A stretch of 64,000 nt of DNA. Origin: an uncultured Flavobacteriales bacterium (GTDB lineage: Bacteria; Bacteroidota; Bacteroidia; Flavobacteriales_D; Sanyastnellaceae). The notes below the pieces were generated by a model, which did no database searches, was not told where the DNA came from, and was given only the letters and a program-made list of their open reading frames with translations. Positions 40,484 through 49,897 of this stretch are shown here, one piece after another (the stretch's first letter is position 1; every line of letters starts with the position of its first letter). Where the stretch lies: positions 1 through 64,000 of the forward strand of contig CALSMK010000005.1 in assembly GCA_943787435.1 (NCBI GenBank), read 5' to 3'. The position numbers and the translations under genes were made by a program.

Positions 40484-41140
40484 ATGTTCGAAGGAGGGAT
40501 TCGCGAGGGGTATGCTTTGCCCGAGAGCTGGTGGCTCATGTGGGTCCTGATCGCTTGCGGCTTGGCCGTTCTTCGAACGATGAATCCAGATTGTCTGAGA
40601 CAGGCCCGATGGGCTTGGGGCAATTTCAGGCTGTTGCTTCAAGCCAAAGGCGATGGGGGGGGACTGACGGCGGTCGATGGACTGCACAATGGCCTGGCTG
40701 GTGTCAGTTTGGCTTTGGCGATTTCAGGCATGTGGTCCGTGGCCCAAGGTCAAGCCATGGGTTGGGCCTTGTTCACTCGTCTCTTGGCGCTTTGGTTTGT
40801 TATGATGGCCATGCGCTGGTGCGTTGGACAGCTTCTGGGCTTAACAGCGGGGTCGACTTCCTTGGGCCGTGAGTGGAGGTTGAATCACCGTTTGTTGATG
40901 GAGTCCACAGCGTGGATTCTGGCACCATTGGGTATGGTGGCCACTTTTAAGGGTGCAGACATTGCAAATATTGGATTGACTTTGAGCGCCCTGGTTTGGT
41001 TGGCCGGGTGGGGAGTCCGTCAGCGAAGGGCTGCGGGACTCTCCGAGTTATACGGAAGAAACCACCTGATGGCGATGTTCTACATTTGCACCCTTGAAAT
41101 CCTCCCGGTTGCGGTCCTCCTCCGCGCTTGGCAGGGGTAA
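40484..41140 (+). CDS. DUF4271-like integral membrane protein
   Basis: Multi-TM; position directly upstream of a HemD-like gene; C-terminal NHLMAMFYICTLEILPVAVL. Confidence 0.65.
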   Translation: MFEGGIREGYALPESWWLMWVLIACGLAVLRTMNPDCLRQARWAWGNFRLLLQAKGDGGGLTAVDGLHNGLAGVSLALAISGMWSVAQGQAMGWALFTRLLALWFVMMAMRWCVGQLLGLTAGSTSLGREWRLNHRLLMESTAWILAPLGMVATFKGADIANIGLTLSALVWLAGWGVRQRRAAGLSELYGRNHLMAMFYICTLEILPVAVLLRAWQG

Positions 41141-41144
41141 CACC

Positions 41145-41891
41145 ATGGGCAAGAAGGTCAAGACCATTCTGATTTCGCAACCCAAGCCAGCCACCGAGAA
41201 GTCCCCGTACTTCGACTTGGCGGCGAAACATAAGCTGAAAATTGATTTCCGCAGCTTCATCCATGTCGAAGGCGTGGATGGACAAACGTTTCGGCAAGAG
41301 CGCATTGACTTGGAGTCGCACGGCAGTGTGATTTTCACATCGAGGAATGCGGTAGACCACTACTTCAGGATGGCTGGGGAACTGCGTTACGACGTGCCCG
41401 ACAGCACCAAGTATTTCTGCATCAGTGAGTCCACGGCCCACTACCTCCAGAAGTACATCGTGTACCGCAAGCGGAAGATCTTCCATGGTCAATTGCGCTT
41501 CAATGAGCTTCTGGATTACATCAAAAAGCACAAAAAAGAGAAGTTTCTCCTTCCCTGTGCAGACATCCTCAAGCCGAGCATACCAGCGCAGCTGGAGGAG
41601 CATGGCATTGACTTCACCAAAGCGGTGATGTACAAGACGGTGTGCAGCGACTTGTCTGATTTGTCAGATGTGAAGTATGACATGCTCGTGTTTTTCTCTC
41701 CATCTGGAATTGAAAGCCTGTTCAAGAATTTCCCAGACTTCGAGCAGGGTGAAACAAGGATTGCTGTGTTTGGGCCCACCACCCAGAAAGCGGCTGAGGC
41801 CAAGGATTTGCGCATTGACGTTGCCGCACCGAATCCCAAGGCGCCGTCCATGAGCTTGGCCATCGAGAATCACATTCTTGGCAAAGACTGA
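41145..41891 (+). CDS. hemD: Uroporphyrinogen-III synthase-like protein
   Basis: VKTILISQPKPATEKSPYFDLAAKHKLKIDFRSFIHVEGV...VIFTSRNAVDHYFRMA...LVFFSPSGIESLFKNFPDF. Confidence 0.78.
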   Translation: MGKKVKTILISQPKPATEKSPYFDLAAKHKLKIDFRSFIHVEGVDGQTFRQERIDLESHGSVIFTSRNAVDHYFRMAGELRYDVPDSTKYFCISESTAHYLQKYIVYRKRKIFHGQLRFNELLDYIKKHKKEKFLLPCADILKPSIPAQLEEHGIDFTKAVMYKTVCSDLSDLSDVKYDMLVFFSPSGIESLFKNFPDFEQGETRIAVFGPTTQKAAEAKDLRIDVAAPNPKAPSMSLAIENHILGKD

Positions 41892-42300
41892 GCCCGACCT
41901 CGGCCCACAGTCGCCGGACCTGAGACAGGGCCGGGATCGAAGCCTCAAGCGCCGCGTGGTCATGGACCGCGTCTTTGCAGAAGGAAAAACAGCCAAGGCT
42001 TTTCCCTTGATCGCCCGGTTTGGGCAGATGGAGCCCGATGGTTCTGCGCCCACCCGAGTGGCCTTCACCGTTTCCAAAAAGAGATTTCGCCGGGCAGTGG
42101 ATCGAAATCGAATCAAGCGGTTGATGCGCGAAAACTGGAGAATTCATCGTTCCAGCTTTGAGTCCGCACTTCCGAAGGGCGTTCAGGGAGCCATCGTCCT
42201 CATCTTTGTTGGGAAGGACATGCCCACCGCCGAGGTGATGGAGAAAACCATGATGAAACTGCTGGGCCGCATGTCCGAAGATTCGAAACAAGACGCATGA
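41878..42300 (+). CDS. rnpA: Ribonuclease P protein component
   Basis: RVAFTVSKKRFRRAVDRNRIKRLMRENWR; TTG start. Confidence 0.88.
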   Translation: MAKTEPDLGPQSPDLRQGRDRSLKRRVVMDRVFAEGKTAKAFPLIARFGQMEPDGSAPTRVAFTVSKKRFRRAVDRNRIKRLMRENWRIHRSSFESALPKGVQGAIVLIFVGKDMPTAEVMEKTMMKLLGRMSEDSKQDA

Positions 42301-44005
42301 AACGAATTCGCTTTCCGCAATTTGCAGGGGTTGCCCTCATTGGTTTAACGGCGGTCCTTAGTATCCGGGCCATTCAGCCCAGCGGCACCTATTTCGAAGT
42401 CACCAAGCATTTGGAAATTCTCATGTCTGTCTTCAAAGGCGTTCATGAATTCTATGTGGAAGAGCCAGAGCCAGGAACGCTCATGGGTGTGGCCATTGAT
42501 GCCATGCTGGACGAACTCGATCCCTACACGGTGTATTACCCCGAATCTCGAATCGAGGATTTGAGGTTCATGAACACCGGTGAATACGGCGGCATCGGCG
42601 CCTTGGTTCAACCCATTGACGGGCGAATGACGGTGATTGAAGTCTACGGGGGTTACCCCGCTCACGAAGCGGGCATTTTGCCAGGCGATGTGGTGCGCAG
42701 TGTGGATGGCCGTGATCTGGGTGAGGGCGCGGACATGGAGGAAGTGGGAGACTTGTTGCAAGGAGAATCCGGAAGTGAATTGACCATAGGTGTTGATCGC
42801 CCTTATGGAGGCGGTTACATAGAGTTCGAAGTGGCCAGGGCCAAAGTCCGCGTTCCAGCGGTGACCTATTCAGGCATGCTCGACGACAAAACGGGATACA
42901 TCTATCTGTCCAAGTTCACCCGTGGATCTGCGGGAGAAGTGCGCAAGGCGCTCATGGCCCTCCGAGACTCTGCAGGGATGGAAAATCTGATTTTCGATCT
43001 GCGAGGCAATGGAGGCGGATTGCTCAATGAGAGCGTGAGCATCGTGAACCTGTTCGTGCCCAAAGGGACCGAAATCGTATCCACCAAGGGCAAGAGCGAA
43101 AAGTGGAACAAATCTTACAAGGCATTGGGAAGACCAACGGCACCTGATATGCCTTTGGTGGTCCTGATTGACGGCAAATCAGCCAGCGCCTCAGAGATTG
43201 TCAGTGGGACCCTTCAGGATCTTGGACAGGGCGTTGATTGTGGGCATGGAAAGCTTCGGAAAAGGGTTGGTTCAACAAACCAAAGACATGGCGTTCAACA
43301 CCCGCTCTGAAGGTGACTGTGGCCAAGTATTACACGGCCAGTGGACGGTGCATTCAGCGCTTGGATTATGGAGGAAAAAGAAATGCGCAGGGAAAAGCGA
43401 TCGCCGTGTCTGATTCTTTGCTCCGGACATTCGAGACGATCGGGGGAAGACCTGTGATCGAAGGCCGAGGCATCCAGCCAGACATTCAAGTGGAGACCCC
43501 ATTTATGTCCACCTTGATGGAGCGGTTGTTGTCGGATTTTGAAGTCTTTGATTTTGCGACCAAAGTGGCGTCGAGTCTCGACAGCAGCGATGTTTCTGAT
43601 CCGGTATCCTATGGGCTTAGTGACGACACATGGTCTGATTTTCAGACCCATTTGGAACAGGCAGGCTTTGAATATTCCACCCAAAGCATGGTGGTTTTGG
43701 ATGACCTGGCCGAAGTCCTCGAAATCGAGCAATACGATGAAGTGGCCGCCGATGCCATGAAGGCGTTGACGTCGAGCATTGAGCCCAACTTGGAGAGAGA
43801 CTTGAACCTGTTTGAAGATGAAATCAAACAAGCGATCGAGGAAGAGGTGGTTCTGCGATACCACTTGGCCGCAGGAATGGTTGAGCGCAGTCTTGCAGAA
43901 GACCCGACGGTGTTGCGGGCGCAACAGGCATTTGGTGATGAGCTGACCAGCATCATCGGTGAGCGCCGTCTCACAGAAACAGAACAGGAAGGGCCCAAGA
44001 AATGA
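42297..44005 (+). CDS. S41-family C-terminal processing peptidase with PDZ, two apparent frameshifts
   Basis: MLDELDPYTVYYP, GEYGGIGALV, LIFDLRGNGGGLLNESVSIVNLFVP, DGKSASASEIVSG; continues DRALIVGMESFGKGLVQQ and KVTVAKYYTASGRCIQ in other frames. Confidence 0.88.
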
Positions 44006-45582
44006 AGTCTTGGCCCAAGCCCGAATGGGCATGGACCCTGGCATGGTGTGCTTTGGCCTTGGCGTTCCCTTGGTCCAATTCGGGCATGAGCATTGCCACA
44101 GGTGCGTTGTCATTGGCTGCGATTTATTCCTTCATTCAAGGTCCAATTCATGAATCATCAGGGTTCAGAGACAAAAGGGTTGGAATCGCTGGATTTGCAC
44201 TCTTGTCTTTCGTGGCCCTTTCGGGTTTTTCATCGGCGTGGAGCGATCCCATGTTGGCATTGAATGACGTTCGCGTGAAATTGCCACTGGCTGTTGCTGG
44301 AATGGCCCTGTTGGCCGCCAAAAACGGATCGTATTTGTCCAGGCTGTCCGTGGAACGCGTGCTGAAGTGCGCGGTGTTCAGCGCTGGCTTGTCCACTGCT
44401 TGCATTGTGTGCTTGGACCTGTGGGACGGGCAGCCTTTCGGAGGCAGGTCTGCTTCCCGCTTCATCTCGCACATCCGGTTTGGATTGTGGTGGTCGGCCT
44501 TGCTGCCGCTGGCGTCAGGTGTGCTCAACAAATATTGGGGTTGGTCATCTGTCTTTTTCGCTGTTTTGGCCTGGACATGGACCGAGAGCATTTCGGGCTT
44601 GGCCTTGGGAGCTGTCACCAGCATCTGGTGGCTGCCCATCTTGTGCGCCACCAGCAGCGGCAACTCAGCATGGAAATGGCCAGAGATGAAGGCCCTTCGT
44701 CGAGCTGCATTCATTGCGACCGGCCTTGGAGCCCTGCTGTTTTCCTTTTTGTGGTGGAGCTTGCCCAACGACCACCCCCATCCCAATCAGGTGCTCGAGT
44801 CCAGTCAAGGGGGAGAGCCCTATTTCCACAACTTGGACCGCAGGGTTACCGAAAATGGCCATTTCATATGGACCAACATTGCCTGGGGAGAGTTGGCCAA
44901 AGGTTGGAGCACAAGGAGCGAAACGCCATTCAAAGAAGTCCAAGGAAGGCTCATCCGATTTCTGAGCTCCAAAGGGCTCAACAAAGACAAGGAAGGGGTC
45001 GCAGCATTGACGCCCGATGAGATTCAGGCGATTGTTTCCGGATATCCATCGGTCATCGAGTGGAAGGGCTTGGGTTGGTCCAGACGATGGAATCGCATTT
45101 GCTTCAATTGGGGGCCGTTGGTTGGATGGATCTACCCCCTTTGATGACAGCATTTTGTCGCGCATGTCCTACCACGAAGTGGCCCGGGTGGCCATTTCAG
45201 AAATGTCCTTCGCAGGGTGGGCCTTTGGGGTGGGTTCTGGAGACAAGGACACAGCGATGATGGCCGGTTTATGAAGGGCATTTTGACCATTGGCCGGCTG
45301 GATCCAGAGAACGTGCACACCATCAATACCTGTCCTTTGCTTTTGGGCTTGGGCATATTGGGGCTCTTGTTGTGGTTGATGGGCCATGCTGTGGCCCTCA
45401 CGACCCGTCAAGCTTGGCCGGGGTTGTTGGTCTTGGTTTTGAGTTGCTGGACCGAAGACACGTTGGAAACCCAAGCCGGGGTCACCCTGGCTTTGTGGGT
45501 ACTGGCCTTTCCCGTCTTGCCAGCAGGGGTTGGCTCAGGAAAGGGCCTTCTTCGCCGCAGTAAAGACCGCCTCCACCGTTAG
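44002..45582 (+). CDS. O-antigen ligase/polymerase-like membrane protein, about 3 apparent frameshifts
   Basis: Multi-TM protein; reconstructed DGSTPFDDSILSRMSYHEVARVAISEMSFAGWAFGVGSGD...HHQYLSFAFGLGILGLLLWLMGH matches the Wzy/O-antigen ligase layout. Confidence 0.72.
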
Positions 45583-46540
45583 GTCAAGCTGTCCTTCAGG
45601 GGTTGTGTGGAGGGCCTGAAGAATGTGCGTCTTGGGCCCCAATGGCGCCCACCTTTCTGGCCATTCTGGAGCATGGGTGCCGTACAAGCCGAGGACTGGA
45701 ATTCCCATGGCAGAGGCCGTGTGAAGGGGCCCAGTGCTGGAAGCCACCACCAATTTGGATTGGGCTTGCAAGGCCATGAGTTGGGTCAAGTCGAGCTGGC
45801 CGCCCAAGTCGTGGATCCACTCGTGCTTTGGCCAGTTGTGGTTCAAAGCTGCGCCGCTCTGAGGCTGTTCCTGTGATGCCCACTGTATGGCCTTCTTGTG
45901 CCAGTCGCAGGGCCAATTCAGCAAAACGATGAGGCCCCCAATTTCCTGCACTTCCGTGGGAACCGGGGTGAAGGAGAACGGGTGGGGCCTTCCATTTCTT
46001 CAAGAATTTGCGTCACTTTTTGGTCTGATTTGGGCGCTTTCAACCCCACCGAACGGCGGTATGAAAAGTCGGATTCCACCCCAAGGGGGAGCAACATCCG
46101 CAGGCCGTGCCAAGCCTCATGGCCGCCGGAACTGTGTCGGCTGTCCCAAATCCTTTGCGTCACTCGCCTCAGGGTGTGCCACCGTTTTCCCGTGGCGATG
46201 CGAATGGCAACACCGGCTGCTTGGCCGGCCACCGCCACCGATTTTTCGGGATATGCCATGACCAGCGCATCGTAGTTGCCTGCTTGGATGGCTTTCGCAC
46301 CCGCGCCATTTGGGTCATTGGTCATGTCTGAGGACCATTCCACCACATCATCGACACCCAAGGCCTGCTTGGCCACTGGAATGGCGTAGCCGCGCACCAG
46401 TAGGTCCACCTGGACCTCAGGGAATCTCTCTTTCAATGCCCTCACCATGGGCAAAGTCACGACGAGGTCCCCCAATGCATCTGTCCTCGCCAACAAAACC
46501 CGTTTTGGGGATGGCGTTTTGGGCGCCCTCAACGCCCGAA
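45535..46540 (-). CDS. Glycosyltransferase family 9 (heptosyltransferase-like), about 2 apparent frameshifts
   Basis: PKRVLLARTDALGDLVVTLPMVRALKERFPEVQVDLLVRG; VLLHPGSHGSAGNWGPHRFAELALRL; LVVASSTGPLHTASAMGIPVLGLYG across three frames. 5' boundary uncertain because it is in frame with the upstream GT2. Confidence 0.85.
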
Positions 46541-47297
46541 GGCGGGCGTGTTTGCGCCACGTTGCCCAGGCGCTTCTTCGCGCGATGACCCAACCCGCAC
46601 GGCCATCAAGAAAGCCCGCCTTGAGAACCCATGTTTTGATCCACTGGGCGGCGACTTTGGCCCAAACCAGGGGCAAGGGGGTAAGCTTTCCGCGTTGGTG
46701 CTGGTCTTCAGCCCCAGACCCTTCCAAAGCGTTCAATTTGGCTCAGGTGGTCAGCGGAATGAGGGTAGCTGTGGTGCTCTACGTGTCCTTGAAGGCGAGA
46801 GATGTCCACATTTCCATCGAACAGAACCTCTTCATGGATGGCGCCTTTCCAAACGCCGGAATGAGAAGGCCAAAGCCGAATTTTCCGATCTGGATGCCAT
46901 CCACTGTGGTGAATCCACTGGCCACAATAGCGGGTCAGACGGTTGATTTCGCCCACCCTCAGCGCCCCCGATTCGTTGCAAAAAGGACCTTGGATGTGCG
47001 AGAGAATGGCCGCTGCTGAGGTCTGGGGTCAAGGCCTCATCGGCATCCAAAACTCAAGGTCCATGCCCCTTTGGCTTCTGCATTGGCCTTGTTTTTGGTG
47101 GCCGACCATCCTTGCCATTGGCAGTCAAATACACGTGCACCCGCTTGTTTGGCCAAACTCGCCGTGTCGTCTTCACTGCCTGAATCAAATACCACGATGT
47201 CGTCGGCCACACCGCGCACAGATTCCAACAGCCTTGGCAGGTTGTGGGATTCGTTGCGGGTGATGATCACCACACTCAAAAGTGGTTGGTCTGGCAT
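46520..47297 (-). CDS. Glycosyltransferase family 2 (WaaE/KdtX-like), about 3 apparent frameshifts
   Basis: LLSVVIITRNESHNLPRLLESVRGVADDIVVFDSGSEDDT; LDADEALTPDL; RKIRLWPSHSGVWKGAIHEEV; HLSQIERF; AGFLDGRAGWVIARRSAWATWRKHARL. Confidence 0.85.
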
Positions 47298-47406
47298 GCG
47301 CTGTTTGTGTCTTTTGGGGCCAATCTAGTGGTGTCTGGGGCCCAGATTGGTGAGGAATGGTCGCAGGGTGTTGAAAACATGGTCCCATCCGGGTCCGTTG
47401 CGAAGG

Positions 47407-47414
47407 TAGTTTTG
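47407..47414 (+). promoter_or_regulatory. Putative -7 element (TAGTTTTG) of purD
   Basis: Exact TAnnTTTG, 7 nt to the ATG at 47422. Confidence 0.5.
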
Positions 47415-47421
47415 AGGGACG

Positions 47422-48704
47422 ATGCGTGTACTCATACTTGGATCCGGCGGCCGCGAGCATGCCATAGGCTGGAAAGTCGCCAAAAGCTCACTGCTGGAGG
47501 AGCTGTTTTTTGGTCCCGGCAATGCTGGAACGTCTGACATAGGAAGCAATGTCGATCTCAATCCGATGGACTTTTCGGCCGTGGAGGATTTTGTCCGGCA
47601 GAACCACATCAACATGATTGTGGTCGGCCCTGAGGCGCCACTTGCTGCGGGCATCGTCCGATCATTTTGCCAAAGCCAAGGGCCTTGAATCTGTAGCGGT
47701 GATTGGTCCGGGAAAGGAGGGCGCTCAGCTGGAAAGCAGCAAGAAGTTCGCCAAGGAGTTCATGAAACGCCACCGGGTACCCACGGCGAAGTTCAAGTCG
47801 TTTGGCAAGGGGCAGGTGCGTGAGGCCACGGCCTTTTTGAAAACCATGAAGCCCCCCTACGTGGTCCAAGGCCAGTGGCCTTGCCGCAGGAAAAGGGGTC
47901 ATCGTGACCGAAGATTACTCAGAAGCAGATAAGGCCGTTCGCGACATGATTCGCGGTGCTGCGTTTGGGGATGCAGGCAAGGAAGTGGTCATTGAAGAAT
48001 TCCTCAAGGGCGTGGAAGTCTCCATGTTTGCCGTCACCGATGGCGAAGCGTGGCGCTTGTTGCCCTCGGCCATGGATTACAAGCGGATTGGAGAGGGGAA
48101 CACGGGCCCTAACACGGGGGGCATGGGGGCCATCAGTCCAGTCCCACATGTGACGCCTGAGTTCATGGAAAAGGTGAAGAATCAGGTGGTGATTCCCACC
48201 ATTCGAGGCATCCAACGCGATGGGATTCCTTACCGCGGATTTCTGTTTTTCGGATTGATGAAGGTTCAGGGCGATCCCTACGTGATTGAATACAACTGCC
48301 GATTGGGCGATCCTGAAACCCAAATCATTCTTCCATTATTGGAAACGGACTTGCTGCACTTGATGGATGGGTTGTCTAACGGACTGCTTTCAGAAATCGA
48401 CGTTTCAATTTCACCCAAGGCTGCCGCTACAGTGACGCTGGCCAGTCAGGGCTATCCAGGAGACTACGCCAAAGGCAAAAAGATCCTCTTGCCAAACCCA
48501 AAGGACCGGAGTGATCATCAGTTGCTTTTCCACGCTGGAACGCGGTTGGATGGCGACGAGGTGGTGACCGCCGGAGGAAGGGTCATGGCCTCAGTTGGGT
48601 TGGGTGCAGAACTTGAAAAGGCCGTTGAAAAGGCCTACGAATTGGCCGAGAAGGTCGAATTCGAAGGCGTTCAGTTCCGCTCCGACATCGGGTCGGTGGG
48701 ATGA
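47422..48704 (+). CDS. purD: Phosphoribosylamine-glycine ligase, two apparent frameshifts
   Basis: MRVLILGSGGREHAIGWKVAKS; VVGPEAPLAAGI; reconstructed VVKASGLAAGKGVIVTEDY; MDYKRIGEGNTGPNTGGMGAISP; EYNCRLGDPETQ. Confidence 0.93.
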
Positions 48705-48726
48705 TGAAACAAGAAAAAGGGGGGCC

Positions 48727-48915
48727 TCAGATGAGGTCTCCGTTTTGGCGGGCCTTCGCTGTGAATTTGCTCTGCGTGCGGAGCCAGTATGCGAGACCGC
48801 CCAAAATGAGGGCAATCACGGCCAGGTTGATGGGGTCACTCGCGGGGACGAGGACCGTCTCGAAGGTCCACTCGACAAACTTGCCGACGGGGGTAATGAG
48901 TTCCTGGAGGTTCAT
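48727..48915 (-). CDS. Small single-TM hypothetical protein (62 aa)
   Basis: MNLQELITPVGKFVEWTFETVLVPASDPINLAVIALILGGLAYWLRTQSKFTAKARQNGDLI; one TM segment, promoter-like motif upstream. Confidence 0.5.
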   Translation of the reverse strand: MNLQELITPVGKFVEWTFETVLVPASDPINLAVIALILGGLAYWLRTQSKFTAKARQNGDLI

Positions 48916-48954
48916 GAGGTCACTTTGATGCGGCGAATTTAGGCACCTTTCGGC

Positions 48955-49866
48955 ATGCTTCACCTTCTTCAGTCCAATCAACCGGCTTCTTGGGGCATCA
49001 TTCCCGTTTTGGTGGCCCTGCTCGTCGCGGTTGGGGCCTTTGGTTCAGGGGTCCTGCCCTTGGAATGGCCGCCCATTTTGGGCGGGTTGGGGGTGATTGC
49101 AGGAAGCCGGGTGATCCACTTGATGCACATAGAGTCTGGCATGCGAAGCAAGCCTACAGGAATACCCAGCTGGGCTTGGGCGATCAGTGCGGCTCCATTG
49201 GTTTACGTCACGCCGGCTGAGTTGTGGTGGGGCAGCGTTCTGGTTTTGTTTGCATTGCGCTTGTCTTTGACTTTGAGGGAAGGGGACGTGTCGGGCAGCC
49301 CGTTCTTTTGGATGGGAATCGCCTTGGCGTTGGCCCCATTTTTATCGGAATCGCTTTTCCTTTGGGCGCTTGTGCTGCCCATTGTGGCTTTGTCTCTTCG
49401 CCCCTTTCGCCCTTCAGAAACCCTGGCGTTTCTCCTGGGTGCAGTCGCCCCACTCGGGCTCTATGAGGCGCACACATGGTGGATGGAGGGCGCTGTTCAC
49501 TGGCCTTGGGCCATAGAGCCACTGAATTCAAGGGTACAATGGCCGGCTTTTGGACTTCTGCCCATGGCCGTGGTCGGGTGGTTGACCCGACAAAAGTCCT
49601 TGTCCCGAGCGACAGCGCGACAGCGCTATGCCAGACAGGTGACCCAGTGGACGGGGTTGTTTTTGCTGGGCTTGGCCACCATCGGAATGGGGATTCAGAT
49701 TCCTGGAGTGGGGGAAGACACCCTTTATTCGGCCTTTGCGTTTTTCTGCGCTTGGACTTTGGGCTGGGTTTGGCCCAAAGGGTGGAAAGGAGCCCGCGTG
49801 GTGCCTTGGTTCATGGTTGCCATGGCCACAGGGGCAGCCTATTTCTTGGGAACCACCGCAACGTAA
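48955..49866 (+). CDS. DUF6427-like polytopic membrane protein
   Basis: Multi-TM; composition and position resemble the Bacteroidota DUF6427 family. Confidence 0.5.
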   Translation: MLHLLQSNQPASWGIIPVLVALLVAVGAFGSGVLPLEWPPILGGLGVIAGSRVIHLMHIESGMRSKPTGIPSWAWAISAAPLVYVTPAELWWGSVLVLFALRLSLTLREGDVSGSPFFWMGIALALAPFLSESLFLWALVLPIVALSLRPFRPSETLAFLLGAVAPLGLYEAHTWWMEGAVHWPWAIEPLNSRVQWPAFGLLPMAVVGWLTRQKSLSRATARQRYARQVTQWTGLFLLGLATIGMGIQIPGVGEDTLYSAFAFFCAWTLGWVWPKGWKGARVVPWFMVAMATGAAYFLGTTAT

Positions 49867-49897
49867 CCTTCCATCAGAATGACGCGTAAGGGGCCAC

